Shown here: in pieces, positions 9,709 to 19,144 of the stretch
Layout: every line of letters starts with the position of its first letter
How positions within the stretch are numbered: the stretch's first letter is position 1
Source of the DNA: Clostridiales bacterium
GTDB taxonomy: Bacteria; Bacillota; Clostridia; Peptostreptococcales; Anaerovoracaceae
DNA length: 64,000 nucleotides
Direction of reading: 5' to 3'
Assembly (NCBI GenBank): GCA_012841165.1
Contig: DUVF01000050.1
Coordinates: 1-64,000, forward strand
Translations under genes and position numbers: made by a program
Notes under the pieces: generated by a model
The model's input: only the letters and a program-made list of their open reading frames with translations
What the model was told of the DNA's origin: nothing
Database searches by the model: none

Positions 9709-10434
9709 TTACTTATCTTTTTTAAGAAGACCGCGACGTTCTACCCAGCCTTCCTTTATCTTATTCTCTGTCCGCCCTATGCACAAGGCTCCGGCCGGAA
9801 TATCTTCCGTTATGGTCGCGCCAGCTGCCACATAGGCTTTTTCACCTACGTTGACCGGTGCGATCAGGTTAGTGTTGCAGCCTATAAAAGCTCCATCGGC
9901 GATGGTTGATCGATTTTTGTCCGTGCCATTGTAATTGACAAAAACTACGCCACAGCCCAGATTCACACCGTCACCGATATCGGCGTCGCCCACATAGGTA
10001 AGATGCGACACCTTTGATTCATTGCCGATTCGTGAATTCTTCACCTCAACGAAATCGCCCACTTTGGCGCCTTCACCTATGTCGCTATGCGGCCTCAGGT
10101 AGGCAAAAGGGCCGACATGCGCATTCCGTCCCACCTTGCTTTCCAAAATGACCGAGCATTGTATATCTACCTGATCGCCAATGATGCTATCTTTGATCTT
10201 GCTGTTGAAACCGATCACGCAATACTCACCGATGACGGTCTGCCCGGCCAGCATTACGCCAGGCTCTATCAGACTGCCTTTTCCAATTTTTACCTGTTTG
10301 TCAATATATACTGTTTTCCAATCAGTAAAAAGGACTCCGGCTGCCATGTGCTTCATGACAATCCCGAGTCTCTCTTCTTCTGCTTTAGCCGCAGACTGCA
10401 GCAACGCTTCGCGTTCATTTGTCCGCTCGCTCAT
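9709..10434 (-). CDS. glmU: GlmU-type glucosamine-1-phosphate N-acetyltransferase, lacking the uridylyltransferase domain
   Basis: Full-length GlmU is about 450-460 residues. This protein is 241 and matches only the linker helix and the C-terminal left-handed beta-helix, which acetylates glucosamine 1-phosphate. Acetyltransferase residues known from GlmU appear in order: R in YLRP, K in VEVKNS, H and Y in SHLTYVGDA, N in VNYNG and K in DKNRS, then the terminal KEGW. The N-terminal nucleotidyltransferase domain (LAAGxGTRM) is absent, and the 166 bases upstream hold no remnant. The start is supported by GAGGAAAG and by a promoter upstream. The position between spoVG and prs is exactly that of full-length glmU in Bacillus, so this looks like a real domain loss or split. 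UDP-GlcNAc synthesis would need a separate uridylyltransferase. Confidence 0.88.
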   Translation of the reverse strand: MSERTNEREALLQSAAKAEEERLGIVMKHMAAGVLFTDWKTVYIDKQVKIGKGSLIEPGVMLAGQTVIGEYCVIGFNSKIKDSIIGDQVDIQCSVILESKVGRNAHVGPFAYLRPHSDIGEGAKVGDFVEVKNSRIGNESKVSHLTYVGDADIGDGVNLGCGVVFVNYNGTDKNRSTIADGAFIGCNTNLIAPVNVGEKAYVAAGATITEDIPAGALCIGRTENKIKEGWVERRGLLKKDK

Positions 10435-10495
10435 TTTGCTTTCCTCGCTTCCTGTGTTGGCAAGTCATATGGACGGCTTGCGAAATGACGATATA

Positions 10496-10524
10496 AGTAT
10501 ATCATCATCGCTCCGACAGGGCAA
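10496..10524 (-). promoter_or_regulatory. promoter for glmU-prs-pth-mfd
   Basis: On the minus strand TTGCCC (10524-10519) and TATACT (10501-10496) are separated by 17 bases, upstream of the glmU start at 10434. The rest of the 10435-10600 gap holds only a weak hairpin (10551-10572, ACACCG/CGGTGT followed by TTTT on the minus strand) that may terminate spoVG. Confidence 0.6.
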
Positions 10525-10600
10525 GGCATCCACCAAAATCCCACAGCAAAACACCGGCCGGATGGTCGGTGTAATTGTTATTGCAATGGCCAACGGCTTG

Positions 10601-10939
10601 TCATGCGCCTATAGTTTCAGCTGCTTCACCATTTGCTATACTCGCCTCGTCCGCTCTGTTTTCAGGTTCTGCTTCCCCTTTCCATTCCAGTGCTTTGTCG
10701 TAGGCTTCAAAAATTGCATCCTTGATCCGGTTTCGTGTCTCGGAAGTCAGCGGATGCGCAATATCGCGAAAATCGCCTTCTCCCATCTTCCGGCTGGGCA
10801 TAGCGATGAAAAAACCATTCTGCCCCTCGATCACTTTGATATCATGAACTACAAACTCGTCGTCAAAAGTGACCGATGCGACTGCTTTCATCTTTCCTTC
10901 ATCGTTTACCTTTCGAATCCGTACATCCGTTATACGCAT
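10601..10939 (-). CDS. spoVG: regulatory protein SpoVG
   Basis: SpoVG is a small nucleic-acid-binding regulator of division septation and other processes in Firmicutes. The first 85 residues match the family: [49 protein letters not shown]. The last 25 or so residues are low-complexity and acidic. I chose the ATG at 10939 because the sequence then begins exactly where the family does, and GGGTGGTG lies six bases upstream. GTG codons at 10951 and 10948 are poorer starts. Its presence does not by itself show that the organism forms spores. Confidence 0.93.
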   Translation of the reverse strand: MRITDVRIRKVNDEGKMKAVASVTFDDEFVVHDIKVIEGQNGFFIAMPSRKMGEGDFRDIAHPLTSETRNRIKDAIFEAYDKALEWKGEAEPENRADEASIANGEAAETIGA

Positions 10940-11105
10940 TCGAATCACCACCCTTCGCAGGCCAAGCTTTTCGTAGTTCCAGATAACTTCATTATAACAG
11001 CCCAGAGGTTTCTGGCAAGCAAAAAAGAGAAAATTTTCCGTCGTTTCTGAATATTTTGTTTTTTTATTGGCTGGTCACAAAAGTTCTCCACGAGCCGGCC
11101 CTGTG

Positions 11106-11114
11106 TGGTATAAT
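11106..11114 (+). promoter_or_regulatory. extended -10 promoter of murC
   Basis: TGgTATAAT (TG at 11106-11107, TATAAT at 11109-11114) lies 28 bases upstream of the murC start. The -35 region has no good match, consistent with an extended -10 promoter. Confidence 0.65.
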
Positions 11115-11142
11115 CTTTTTCATTAAACGATAGGAGAAAGCC

Positions 11143-12531
11143 ATGCTTAATCTCAAAGAGCATTCACATATACATTGCGTGGGTATCGGCGGCGTTGGTC
11201 TATCAGCGATTGCGGTTTTGCTGCTGGCGCAGGGACTTAAGGTCAGCGGTTCCGATATGAAAGAGAATGCGCACACCAAGCAACTGCAAGAATCCGGCGC
11301 CACTATCTATATCGGACACGCTGCGGAAAACATCAAAGGCGCTGATCTGCTCATCTATTCAGTGGCTGTTTCACCAGATAATCCGGAATTGATTGCAGCA
11401 CGCGAACAAAACATCCCCATCTGTACCCGGGCTGATGCACTCGGCCTGCTGATGCAAAACAGTCCGGTCAGCATTGCCGTGTCCGGCACGCACGGCAAAA
11501 CCACTACTACTTCAATGGTGTCTCTGATCCTTGAACACGCCGGTTTGCAACCAACGATACTGATCGGCGGAAATATCGAAGAGTTCGGCGGAAATGTAAA
11601 AGTCGGCAACGGTTCCTACTTTGTAACGGAAGCCTGCGAATATATGGACAGTTTCCTCACTCTCAAGCCGCTGATTGAGATCATCATGAACATTGATTCC
11701 GATCATTTAGATTACTTCACTGATATCGAGCATATAGTGCGTTCATTCGCCCAGTTTGCCAGCCAGGTTCCAGAAAATGGTACGATATTCGCCTATGAAG
11801 GAAACCCTCTGGTCAACGCCATAATACCTGATCTGCAATGTCGGGTCATCACTTTCGGTTTCAACAGAGAATGCGGCTACTACGCTACCGATATCGAATT
11901 TAATTCGCTGGGTCTGCCCGCTTTCACTTTGAACAAGAATGGAGAGGAGCCGCTGGGCCGCATCAAACTGGCTGTTCCAGGCGAACACAATGTCATAAAT
12001 GCGTTAGCAGCAGCGGCCTGCTGCCACTTTATCGGCGTCGGAATGCCGGAAATCATCCGGACTTTAGAAGCTTTCAACGGCACCCAGCGACGTTTCGATG
12101 TGCTAGGCACGACCGCGCACGGGCTGCGCATCGTAGACGATTATGCCCACCACCCAACCGAAATCAAAGCCACTCTCAAAGCTGCCCTGAATATCCCCCA
12201 CAAAAATCTCTGGTGCATTTTTCAACCGCACACCTATACCCGCACCAGGGCACTGTTTGATGATTTCGCGGAAGCCTTCGGCGACGCCGACAAAGTCATT
12301 CTAACTGACATATATGCTGCCCGGGAAAAAAACATCCATAAAATCAGCTCGCAGGATCTGGCTGATGCCATGAAAAAAGCTCATCCCGAAAAGGATATTT
12401 ATTATATCCCCGAGTTTGAGCCTATAGTTCAATTTATTCTGGAAAACGCCCAAAAGGGTGATTTGATTATAAGCATGGGAGCCGGCGACGTCTATAAAGT
12501 AGCGGAGCTGCTGTTGGCCACTGATCGCTGA
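11143..12531 (+). CDS. murC: UDP-N-acetylmuramate--L-alanine ligase
   Basis: MurC adds L-alanine to UDP-MurNAc, the first stem-peptide step of peptidoglycan synthesis. The 462-residue protein starts with the nucleotide-binding GIGGVGLSA, has the Mur-ligase ATP loop SGTHGKTTTTSM near residue 115, EACEYMDSFL, and the C-terminal YAHHPTEIKA and FQPHTYTRT blocks. It is preceded by TAGGAGAAAG and a good promoter. It is transcribed alone, divergently from spoVG and convergently with dacF. Confidence 0.97.
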   Translation: MLNLKEHSHIHCVGIGGVGLSAIAVLLLAQGLKVSGSDMKENAHTKQLQESGATIYIGHAAENIKGADLLIYSVAVSPDNPELIAAREQNIPICTRADALGLLMQNSPVSIAVSGTHGKTTTTSMVSLILEHAGLQPTILIGGNIEEFGGNVKVGNGSYFVTEACEYMDSFLTLKPLIEIIMNIDSDHLDYFTDIEHIVRSFAQFASQVPENGTIFAYEGNPLVNAIIPDLQCRVITFGFNRECGYYATDIEFNSLGLPAFTLNKNGEEPLGRIKLAVPGEHNVINALAAAACCHFIGVGMPEIIRTLEAFNGTQRRFDVLGTTAHGLRIVDDYAHHPTEIKATLKAALNIPHKNLWCIFQPHTYTRTRALFDDFAEAFGDADKVILTDIYAAREKNIHKISSQDLADAMKKAHPEKDIYYIPEFEPIVQFILENAQKGDLIISMGAGDVYKVAELLLATDR

Positions 12532-12543
12532 TACAAAGCTGCT

Positions 12544-13881
12544 TCAATCGTAATAGCGGCCGCTGCGCAGTTTTTGTCTGCGGCGCCGCTCTTTTTTTCT
12601 TCTGATTTGCCGCCGTTTTATCATTATGTAAACAAGCAGCAGCAAAAGCACGCTCCCCAACACTGCCAAAACGATATTGCGAATCAGCCGAACAATGTCG
12701 TCCGGTATGCCGATAACCGACAACAGCCCTCCCCGATCAACTGCAACGGCAGTGACCGCTTTATATTCCCCACAGAGTTCATCGCCGGCATAGACTTGCA
12801 AGACCCCGGCCGACGTGCCCTTTTTGAAAGGCGCTTGCAGCGCCTTTTCCAGCACCAGCTCAGTGCGGATCATCTCATCAGAAGCTTCCAGCGGCAGCAC
12901 AGCGCATACATCGCTGGCCATTTGAACATCGACGCGTCTCTTTTCCCCACGTTTCACGCTTACCTGGCCTACGCTTTCTCCGGCTTTCATCAGGTTGACT
13001 GTTCGATATTGTGAAAAACCATAATCCAGTAAGGTAATACAATCCGCAAAGCGCCCCATGTCAGTAGAGGCCAGGGTGACCGCAATCAATTCAGTGTCTC
13101 CTCGCTTGGCGGAAGCTACTAAGCAACCGCCGGCTTTACTTGTATAGCCGGTTTTAATGCCGGTAACACCATCATATTTACAGGCCCGTTGAAGGCCGCC
13201 GACGGTCACTTTGTGCACTTCGTCATACAGCATGCGGTTCGTATTGTAAAAATGCCGCTCATCTTGTTTGTTGGTCGCCGCCATATCATATTTATAGGTT
13301 GAGACATAGTCACGAAAAAGCGGATTTCGCATCGCATAGCGAGCAATCATCGCCTGGTCATAGGCAGTGCTTAAATGATCGTCTTCGTGCAACCCGTTAG
13401 GATTGATAAACTGACTGTCAGTGGCGCCCAGCTTCTTCGCTTTGCGATTCATCAATTTAATAAAATCTGATAGATTGCCTGATACCTGTTTGGCCAAATG
13501 CACTGCCGCATCGTTGGCCGACTCAAGCAAAAGTCCATACAGAACATCCCGGTTCGTCACTTCTTCTCCCTCAACCAGGTAGATCCGGCTACCCTCGGTA
13601 TAGGGCGTTTCATTATCAACGATACCTGTTTGATCGAGATCAAGATTTTCTAAAGCCAGAATGGCTGTCAGCACTTTTGTCGTGCTGGCCGGAAAACGCT
13701 TGGCGTGACTGTTTTTTTCATACAGGACCTTCCCGGAAGCAGCGTCGATCAGGATCGCGCTTTGTCCTGTCAACGCCAGCTGCGGGGGCGCTGCAAAAGA
13801 CTGTTCGGTCACCGTTGGCCCGAAGCAGATCAGAAAGCAACATAAAATCAGGATGAAACAGCGGAATGACTGTTTGTTCAT
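12544..13881 (-). CDS. dacF: D-alanyl-D-alanine carboxypeptidase (DacF/PBP5 family)
   Basis: A 445-residue low-molecular-weight penicillin-binding protein that trims the terminal D-Ala of peptidoglycan stem peptides outside the membrane. After a signal peptide come the active-site triad STTK (about residue 65), SAN, and KTG in GIKTGYTSKAGG. A beta-rich domain follows, then a C-terminal transmembrane segment and a strongly basic cytoplasmic tail (RRQIRRKKERRRRQK). The ATG at 13881 is chosen because GGGAGG precedes it, and it overlaps the apgM stop as ATGA, which points to translational coupling. A longer frame to 13905 has no such site. Confidence 0.93.
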   Translation of the reverse strand: MNKQSFRCFILILCCFLICFGPTVTEQSFAAPPQLALTGQSAILIDAASGKVLYEKNSHAKRFPASTTKVLTAILALENLDLDQTGIVDNETPYTEGSRIYLVEGEEVTNRDVLYGLLLESANDAAVHLAKQVSGNLSDFIKLMNRKAKKLGATDSQFINPNGLHEDDHLSTAYDQAMIARYAMRNPLFRDYVSTYKYDMAATNKQDERHFYNTNRMLYDEVHKVTVGGLQRACKYDGVTGIKTGYTSKAGGCLVASAKRGDTELIAVTLASTDMGRFADCITLLDYGFSQYRTVNLMKAGESVGQVSVKRGEKRRVDVQMASDVCAVLPLEASDEMIRTELVLEKALQAPFKKGTSAGVLQVYAGDELCGEYKAVTAVAVDRGGLLSVIGIPDDIVRLIRNIVLAVLGSVLLLLLVYIMIKRRQIRRKKERRRRQKLRSGRYYD

Positions 13882-15113
13882 TCTGCCTCCCGTCCAAAAA
13901 ACCAATCTGTCATCTGATAGCCGGCGTCAAAAAACAAGCCTTTTTCCCCGGAGCTTTCGCCAAAAAATCGCGTCGGGTCGGCCGCCTTTTCACCAGCTGC
14001 TTTTTCACTGTCATAAAAAACGAAGGGCACCGGCTCACCAGCATGTGTCCGGATGCGAAGCGGGGTTTGATGGTCTGGTACGATCAGAATCCGAAACGGC
14101 TGTCCGCTGGATTCTAAATACTCGACCAAGGGAGCAACGATGCGTTCGTCGATCCTCTCCAGCGCAGTGATCTTGCACTGCAGATCGCCTTGATGAGAGC
14201 ATTCGTCGGGTCCCTCAAGATGCATATAAACAAAATCATAGCCTTGCTCGTAAAGTTCGATCGCCGCCCGGGTCTTCCCTTCATAATTCGTATCGATCGT
14301 TCCAGTCGCACCCGGAACATCGATCGAATCGACTCCCGCTAAAATGCCGATGCCCTTGATCAGATCGACGGCTGAGATTGTGGCGCCTTTCACCTTATAT
14401 TTGTCTGCCAGCGAATCCAACGCCGGCTTACGTCCCTGCCCCCAGATCCAAATCGAATTGGCCGGCTTTAATCCGCGCGCCCGGCGACTCTGATTGACCG
14501 GATGATTCTCTAAAAGCGAATAGCTCTGCCGCATCATTTGTTCGATAAAGCCGGCGCCTTCTCCTTTGGGCAGGTAATCGCCCGCCCGGCGTTCTAAAAT
14601 ATCGTGCGGCGGCGTCAGATCATAATTTGTCTCGCCGTTTTTAACAATCATGGCATGTCTATAGCTTGTGCCGGTATAAAATTGAACTTTTTTATCTTTA
14701 TCGCCAAAAGTTTCGTTGACTGCTTTTATCAGCTCGTCTGCTTCGGCGGTAGAAATTTCGCCAGCGCTGTGGTCGAGCACCAGTTTATCGTCATAAGCTG
14801 CGGCATCACTCAGCGTGACCAGGTTACAGCGGAAAGCAACGTCTGTATCCGCCATATCTATACCGATGCTGGCCGCCTCAAGAGGCGAACGACCGGTGTG
14901 GTATTTCCGGGGATCAAAGCCCATGACCGATAAATTAGCGGTATCGCTGCCCGGAGCCATGCCTTCCGGTACGGTTCTCACCATTCCCACTAACCCCTGT
15001 GCCGCCAGGCGGTTAATGTTCGGAAGCTTTGCCGCTTCTAGCGGTGTTCTGCCTTTTAGTTGTTCAAGCGGCTCGTCGCCTGCTCCATCGGGTACGAGAA
15101 TCAAATATTTCAT
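13878..15113 (-). CDS. apgM: cofactor-independent phosphoglycerate mutase, archaeal type
   Basis: A 411-residue ApgM-type enzyme that interconverts 3- and 2-phosphoglycerate without 2,3-bisphosphoglycerate. It belongs to the alkaline phosphatase superfamily. Metal-site and family motifs are LVPDGAGDEP at the start, GSDTANLSVMGFDP (with the probable catalytic serine or threonine), GRSPLEAAS, and the late HLEGPDECSHQGD and VPDHQTP. The ATG at 15113 is supported by AGGAGA. The frame extends to 15158 without a good start. The stop overlaps the dacF start by four bases. Pairing a glycolytic enzyme with a carboxypeptidase has no obvious functional logic. Confidence 0.92.
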   Translation of the reverse strand: MKYLILVPDGAGDEPLEQLKGRTPLEAAKLPNINRLAAQGLVGMVRTVPEGMAPGSDTANLSVMGFDPRKYHTGRSPLEAASIGIDMADTDVAFRCNLVTLSDAAAYDDKLVLDHSAGEISTAEADELIKAVNETFGDKDKKVQFYTGTSYRHAMIVKNGETNYDLTPPHDILERRAGDYLPKGEGAGFIEQMMRQSYSLLENHPVNQSRRARGLKPANSIWIWGQGRKPALDSLADKYKVKGATISAVDLIKGIGILAGVDSIDVPGATGTIDTNYEGKTRAAIELYEQGYDFVYMHLEGPDECSHQGDLQCKITALERIDERIVAPLVEYLESSGQPFRILIVPDHQTPLRIRTHAGEPVPFVFYDSEKAAGEKAADPTRFFGESSGEKGLFFDAGYQMTDWFFGREAE

Positions 15114-15239
15114 AAGAGTGTTCTCCTGTTTCGAATAATCTGATGTACATTTTATCATAGCATAATGAATAGAGACAAGGCTAAGCCAATATGGTTATTA
15201 GTTTTTTTCGCGATTTTTAATGCAATCTTTTTTACTTGC

Positions 15240-15248
15240 TGTTATAAT
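15240..15248 (+). promoter_or_regulatory. extended -10 promoter of serC-serA
   Basis: TGtTATAAT (TG at 15240-15241, TATAAT at 15243-15248) lies 34 bases before the serC ATG. No good -35 is visible. Confidence 0.6.
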
Positions 15249-15281
15249 GAATTGATAAATTTTAAACAGGAGATAAACGAC

Positions 15282-16373
15282 ATGACAGAAAAGCGCATTT
15301 ACAACTTCTCGGCCGGCCCTTCGATGATGCCCCTCCCGGTTCTCGAGCAAGCCGCTGCCGAAATGACAAACTATCGCAACAGCGGTATGTCCGTTATGGA
15401 ACTAAGCCACCGGTCCAAACTTTTTGAAGAGATACTCTTCAAAGCGGAAGACGACCTGCGCACTCTTATGAATGTTCCGAACAACTATAAGATTCTTTTC
15501 CTGCAGGGTGGAGCTTCCCTTCAGTTTTCTATGGTACCGTTGAACCTATTCCGTGCTTCCCGCAAAGCCGACTACATCATCACCGGCTCGTGGGCTAAAA
15601 AAGCCGCTCAGGAAGCGACCCGCTTTGGTGAAGTGAACATCCTCGCCTCTTCTGAGGATAGCGTTTTCACCTACATCCCCGATGTAGATCCGGCTAAATA
15701 TAGTAAAGACGCCGATTATTTCTACATCACCTATAACAACACAATTTACGGCACCCGCTATACCAGCATCCCCAACACCGGCTATGTTCCGCTGGTAAGC
15801 GACTTGTCGTCTATGTTCTTATCAGAAGAAATCGATATAACAAAATTCGGAGTGGTATTTGCCGGTGCGCAAAAAAATGTCGGCCCTGCCGGAGTAACCA
15901 TCGTCATCATCCGGGACGACCTGATCGGTTTTGCTGCTCCCAGCACGCCAGTCTTGCTTGATTACAAAACACATGCCGATAATGATTCACTCTACAACAC
16001 GCCCCCCTGCTTCGCAATCTACATGGCAGGACTTACCTTCCAATGGGTCAAGCAACAGGGCGGTGTCGCCGCTCTGCAGAAGATCAACGAAGCAAAAGCA
16101 AATCTGCTCTATCAGGCGATAGACGACAGCCCGCTCTTCCGCTGTCCGGTCGCCAAGCGCGACCGTTCCCTGATGAATGTTGTCTTTGTGACCGGCGACG
16201 ATGTGCTCGACAAAGAATTCATCGCCGGCGCCAAAGAACGCGGCCTGAGCAATCTGGGCGGACACCGGACGGTTGGCGGCATGCGCGCCAGCATCTACAA
16301 CGCAATGCCTGTGGAAGGCGTGCAGGCGCTGGTCGACTATATGAAAGAATTCGAAAAAAATCATAGCAAATAA
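15282..16373 (+). CDS. serC: phosphoserine aminotransferase
   Basis: SerC converts 3-phosphohydroxypyruvate to phosphoserine with PLP. From the ATG at 15282 the protein is 363 residues and begins in the family style, RIYNFSAGPSMMP. AGGAGA lies eight bases upstream, so the 39 extra codons back to 15165 are rejected. The PLP-lysine region is GAQKNVGPAGVT. The C terminus has GHRTVGGMRASIYNAMP, typical of SerC. It is followed after 63 bases by serA, giving two consecutive steps of serine synthesis. No serB is present in the window. Confidence 0.96.
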   Translation: MTEKRIYNFSAGPSMMPLPVLEQAAAEMTNYRNSGMSVMELSHRSKLFEEILFKAEDDLRTLMNVPNNYKILFLQGGASLQFSMVPLNLFRASRKADYIITGSWAKKAAQEATRFGEVNILASSEDSVFTYIPDVDPAKYSKDADYFYITYNNTIYGTRYTSIPNTGYVPLVSDLSSMFLSEEIDITKFGVVFAGAQKNVGPAGVTIVIIRDDLIGFAAPSTPVLLDYKTHADNDSLYNTPPCFAIYMAGLTFQWVKQQGGVAALQKINEAKANLLYQAIDDSPLFRCPVAKRDRSLMNVVFVTGDDVLDKEFIAGAKERGLSNLGGHRTVGGMRASIYNAMPVEGVQALVDYMKEFEKNHSK

Positions 16374-16436
16374 TAACGCCGGCAGACCGGCCGATTCAAG
16401 ACAGCTATTATAAAGCACTACTTAAAGGAGATCAAA

Positions 16437-17612
16437 ATGTTCACCATCGCTACTCTCAACAAAATCTCAAAAAAGGGCCTGGCTCGTTTTCCCGAGGGCT
16501 ACCAGATCATCGAAGACGCTTCGGCTGCGAACGGAATTCTGGTTCGCAGCCAGGATATGAAAGCTATGGATTTTTCTTCCTCTTTGATGGCGATCGCCAG
16601 AGCCGGGGCAGGCGTAAACAATATCCCTCTGACACGCTGTGCCGACCAGGGAATCGTTGTCTTTAACACTCCCGGAGCCAATGCCAACGCAGTAAAAGAA
16701 CTGGTGCTGACCGCTCTGTTGATGTCCGCCAGGAACATAAATCCGGCCATTACCTGGACGCGCGGACTGTCAAATGATGTTGCCAAGGCCGTTGAAGCCG
16801 GCAAATCGCAGTTCGCCGGCAGTGAAATTAAAGGAAAAACACTGGGCATTATAGGCATAGGAGCGATCGGCGTTCAAGTCGCTAACGCTGCCACCTGTTT
16901 GGGCATGAACGTAATCGGAAACGACCCCTTCATATCTGTGCGAACGGCTCACGCCCTGTCTCCCGCGGTCGAATTAAACGACGATCTTGAAGCCATGTTG
17001 CCGCTTTGCGATTATGTGACGATTCACATACCTTTTGTTGATGAAACCAAAGGTATGTTCGACAGCAAGCTCCTCAGCCTGATGAAACCGACCGCCTGCC
17101 TGCTGAATTTCTCCCGCGCTGCGATCGTCAAGGAAGAAGACCTGCTGGACGCCCTGTCTAATGACAAGCTGAGACTGTACATAACCGACTTCCCCAACGA
17201 CGCCGTTGTACATCATGAAAAAGTAATGGGCATCCCCCATTTAGGTGCGTCAACCGAAGAATCTGAAGAAAACTGTGCCATCATGGCTGTAGAAGAAATT
17301 ATGGATTATCTGGAAAACGGAAACATCCACAATTCGGTCAACTTCCCGCCGGTCAACCTCGGCCCCATAACCGATAAACCACGCTTAGTGGTGCTTCACC
17401 GCAGCAGCACCGACGCGCTCGCCAGTGTGACACAAGCTTTGGCCGACGCCGGCCTGCGCGCAGTCAACCTGACCAATCAGTATCGTGACGACTATGCAGT
17501 CACGGCAACCGATCTGGATGGGGCAGTTGATCCGGAAGCCCTCAAGGCTGCCATGGAACACGCCGACATCCTCCTCGTCCGCATCATCACTCCTCCTGCC
17601 AAACAGCGTTAA
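16437..17612 (+). CDS. serA: D-3-phosphoglycerate dehydrogenase
   Basis: SerA oxidises 3-phosphoglycerate, the first step of serine synthesis. The protein has 391 residues, so it is the short form: a substrate/NAD module followed by one ACT-like domain (from about residue 317). The NAD-binding motif GIIGIGAIG is near residues 139-147. FSRAAIVKEEDLL and PHLGASTEESEENC match the family. The ACT-like domain suggests serine feedback. It starts behind AAAGGAGA. Its last 26 bases overlap the 3' end of the convergent yihY-type gene. Confidence 0.94.
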   Translation: MFTIATLNKISKKGLARFPEGYQIIEDASAANGILVRSQDMKAMDFSSSLMAIARAGAGVNNIPLTRCADQGIVVFNTPGANANAVKELVLTALLMSARNINPAITWTRGLSNDVAKAVEAGKSQFAGSEIKGKTLGIIGIGAIGVQVANAATCLGMNVIGNDPFISVRTAHALSPAVELNDDLEAMLPLCDYVTIHIPFVDETKGMFDSKLLSLMKPTACLLNFSRAAIVKEEDLLDALSNDKLRLYITDFPNDAVVHHEKVMGIPHLGASTEESEENCAIMAVEEIMDYLENGNIHNSVNFPPVNLGPITDKPRLVVLHRSSTDALASVTQALADAGLRAVNLTNQYRDDYAVTATDLDGAVDPEALKAAMEHADILLVRIITPPAKQR

Positions 17613-18408
17613 TAACGATGCCGACAACCAGGACATAACCAAGGATGTAAAACCAAAGGAGCAAGCCAATGATGGTGCCTAAGCTGCCATAGAGGATGTT
17701 CCATCTCGAAAAGTTCGAAGCGTAGTATGAATAGATCCAGGTCGCAATCAACATCCCGGCGGAAGTAAATATACTCCCCGGGATGATTTTTTTGATCGAG
17801 ATCCGCTTTGTCGGCAAAGTATAATTGATGAAACCGATGGCAAAGAAATAAATCGCAATACCTATCGGCCAACGCAGCGTATACCACACCTTTGTAACCG
17901 GCAAAGGCAATTCCATAACGCGTGTGACATAGAGGTCAAACAAGCGCATCAGTGGTTCCGTATATACCAACAGAGAAAGGCCGATGCCAAGCAATACGAT
18001 GGTGATGACAACCAGCAGCATGGCCCGCAATTTTTCCTTAAAGAAGCCCCGGCCGGTATTCATACCGGTGTAGCTGTAGTTGGCGATCTGCATCATCGAA
18101 TACTGGGCTTTGGAAGCCGACCAGAGCGCAAACAAAACAAAAAAGAGATTCAAGGTTCCGGGCGGCTTATAATTCATATATTCGCGCAGGCTTTTCCCCA
18201 TCTCTTCCGAGATATATTCCTTTAAAACATTGTTCACCAAATCCATCGACAGCGAAAACAAGCCCAGCATCTGGCCAAACAAAAAGAACAGCGGAACCAT
18301 TGAAAGCAAAAAGAAAAAAGCCAGTTCAGCGGCGACGCCTTGATAATATGGCCGGCGCATCCGTTCGATAACCCGAAAGAAAACCGTCTTAAGGTGACTG
18401 CGATTCAT
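17587..18408 (-). CDS. YihY/BrkB family inner-membrane protein
   Basis: A 273-residue polytopic protein with about six hydrophobic segments. It opens with the family pattern RPYYQGVAAELAFFFLLSMVPLFFL, has a conserved GRGFFKEKLRA loop and NYTLPTKRISIKK near the middle, and ends with the usual long hydrophobic C terminus. The name 'ribonuclease BN' sometimes attached to this family is an old misassignment, and no biochemical role is established. Its start codon overlaps the rdgB stop (ATGA, 18408-18405), so the two are translationally coupled. Confidence 0.88.
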   Translation of the reverse strand: MNRSHLKTVFFRVIERMRRPYYQGVAAELAFFFLLSMVPLFFLFGQMLGLFSLSMDLVNNVLKEYISEEMGKSLREYMNYKPPGTLNLFFVLFALWSASKAQYSMMQIANYSYTGMNTGRGFFKEKLRAMLLVVITIVLLGIGLSLLVYTEPLMRLFDLYVTRVMELPLPVTKVWYTLRWPIGIAIYFFAIGFINYTLPTKRISIKKIIPGSIFTSAGMLIATWIYSYYASNFSRWNILYGSLGTIIGLLLWFYILGYVLVVGIVINAVWQEE

Positions 18409-19016
18409 TTCTTCATCTGCCCTCCCTTAAGTTCTCCGATCAATCTGCCCAATTCACGAAGCGCCATCGCCCGATGACTAATCCGGTTCTTTATAGAACT
18501 TGGCATCTCAGCAAAAGTCTGGCTCTGTCCTGCCGGTAAAAACAGAGGGTCATATCCAAATCCGGCATTTCCACGCTGCGTCTTCAGGATTTGCCCGGCG
18601 CATTCACCACGAGCGATCAGTGGTTGGCTGTCAACTCCCAAAAGCGTCATGACACAGATAAACCGAGCGGTACGTTTTTCAGCCGGCAGGCCGGCCAACA
18701 AACGCAGCAACTTGCAATTATTCTGCTGATCATCAGCTGATTCGCCGGCAAAACGTGCGGAATGAACACCGGGCGCTCCCTCTAAAAAATCCACTGCCAA
18801 GCCTGAATCATCCGCTAAAACAGCACCCGCGCCCTGTTCAAACACAGCGCGGGCTTTTTTTAATGAGTTCTCCTCGAAAGTTGTGCCGTCTTCGATAAGC
18901 TCTAAATCCGTCAATCCTACATCATCAAGCGACAGCAGCCGAAAGCCGAAAGCCTCTGTTATGACTTCAATTTCCTCGATTTTATGCCGGTTTCGAGTTG
19001 CCACGATCAAATCCAC
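18405..19016 (-). CDS. rdgB: dITP/XTP pyrophosphatase (Ham1/RdgB family)
   Basis: This 203-residue house-cleaning enzyme hydrolyses dITP, ITP and XTP to monophosphates, keeping deaminated purines out of nucleic acid. Motifs are ATRNRHKIEEI at the N terminus, LADDSGLAVDFL with the metal-binding acidic residues, GAPGVHSARFAG, the GFGYDPLF block and the terminal SHRAMALRELG. The length is normal. It is the first gene of a two-gene unit with the YihY-type protein. Confidence 0.95.
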   Translation of the reverse strand: MDLIVATRNRHKIEEIEVITEAFGFRLLSLDDVGLTDLELIEDGTTFEENSLKKARAVFEQGAGAVLADDSGLAVDFLEGAPGVHSARFAGESADDQQNNCKLLRLLAGLPAEKRTARFICVMTLLGVDSQPLIARGECAGQILKTQRGNAGFGYDPLFLPAGQSQTFAEMPSSIKNRISHRAMALRELGRLIGELKGGQMKK

Positions 19017-19144
19017 GCCATTCGCCTCTTCTCGTTTTTCCCATTATCTTACCACTTATACAGTAAAATAAAAACACTCAACTGTCTTGCCTATACAACT
19101 TCTTGTTCTTTCTTCGAAAAGTTCAGCCTGGAAAACAACATTGA

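Noticed and set aside
10601-10939. SpoVG as evidence that the organism forms spores
   Set aside because: SpoVG occurs in non-sporulating Firmicutes, and no other sporulation gene is in the window.
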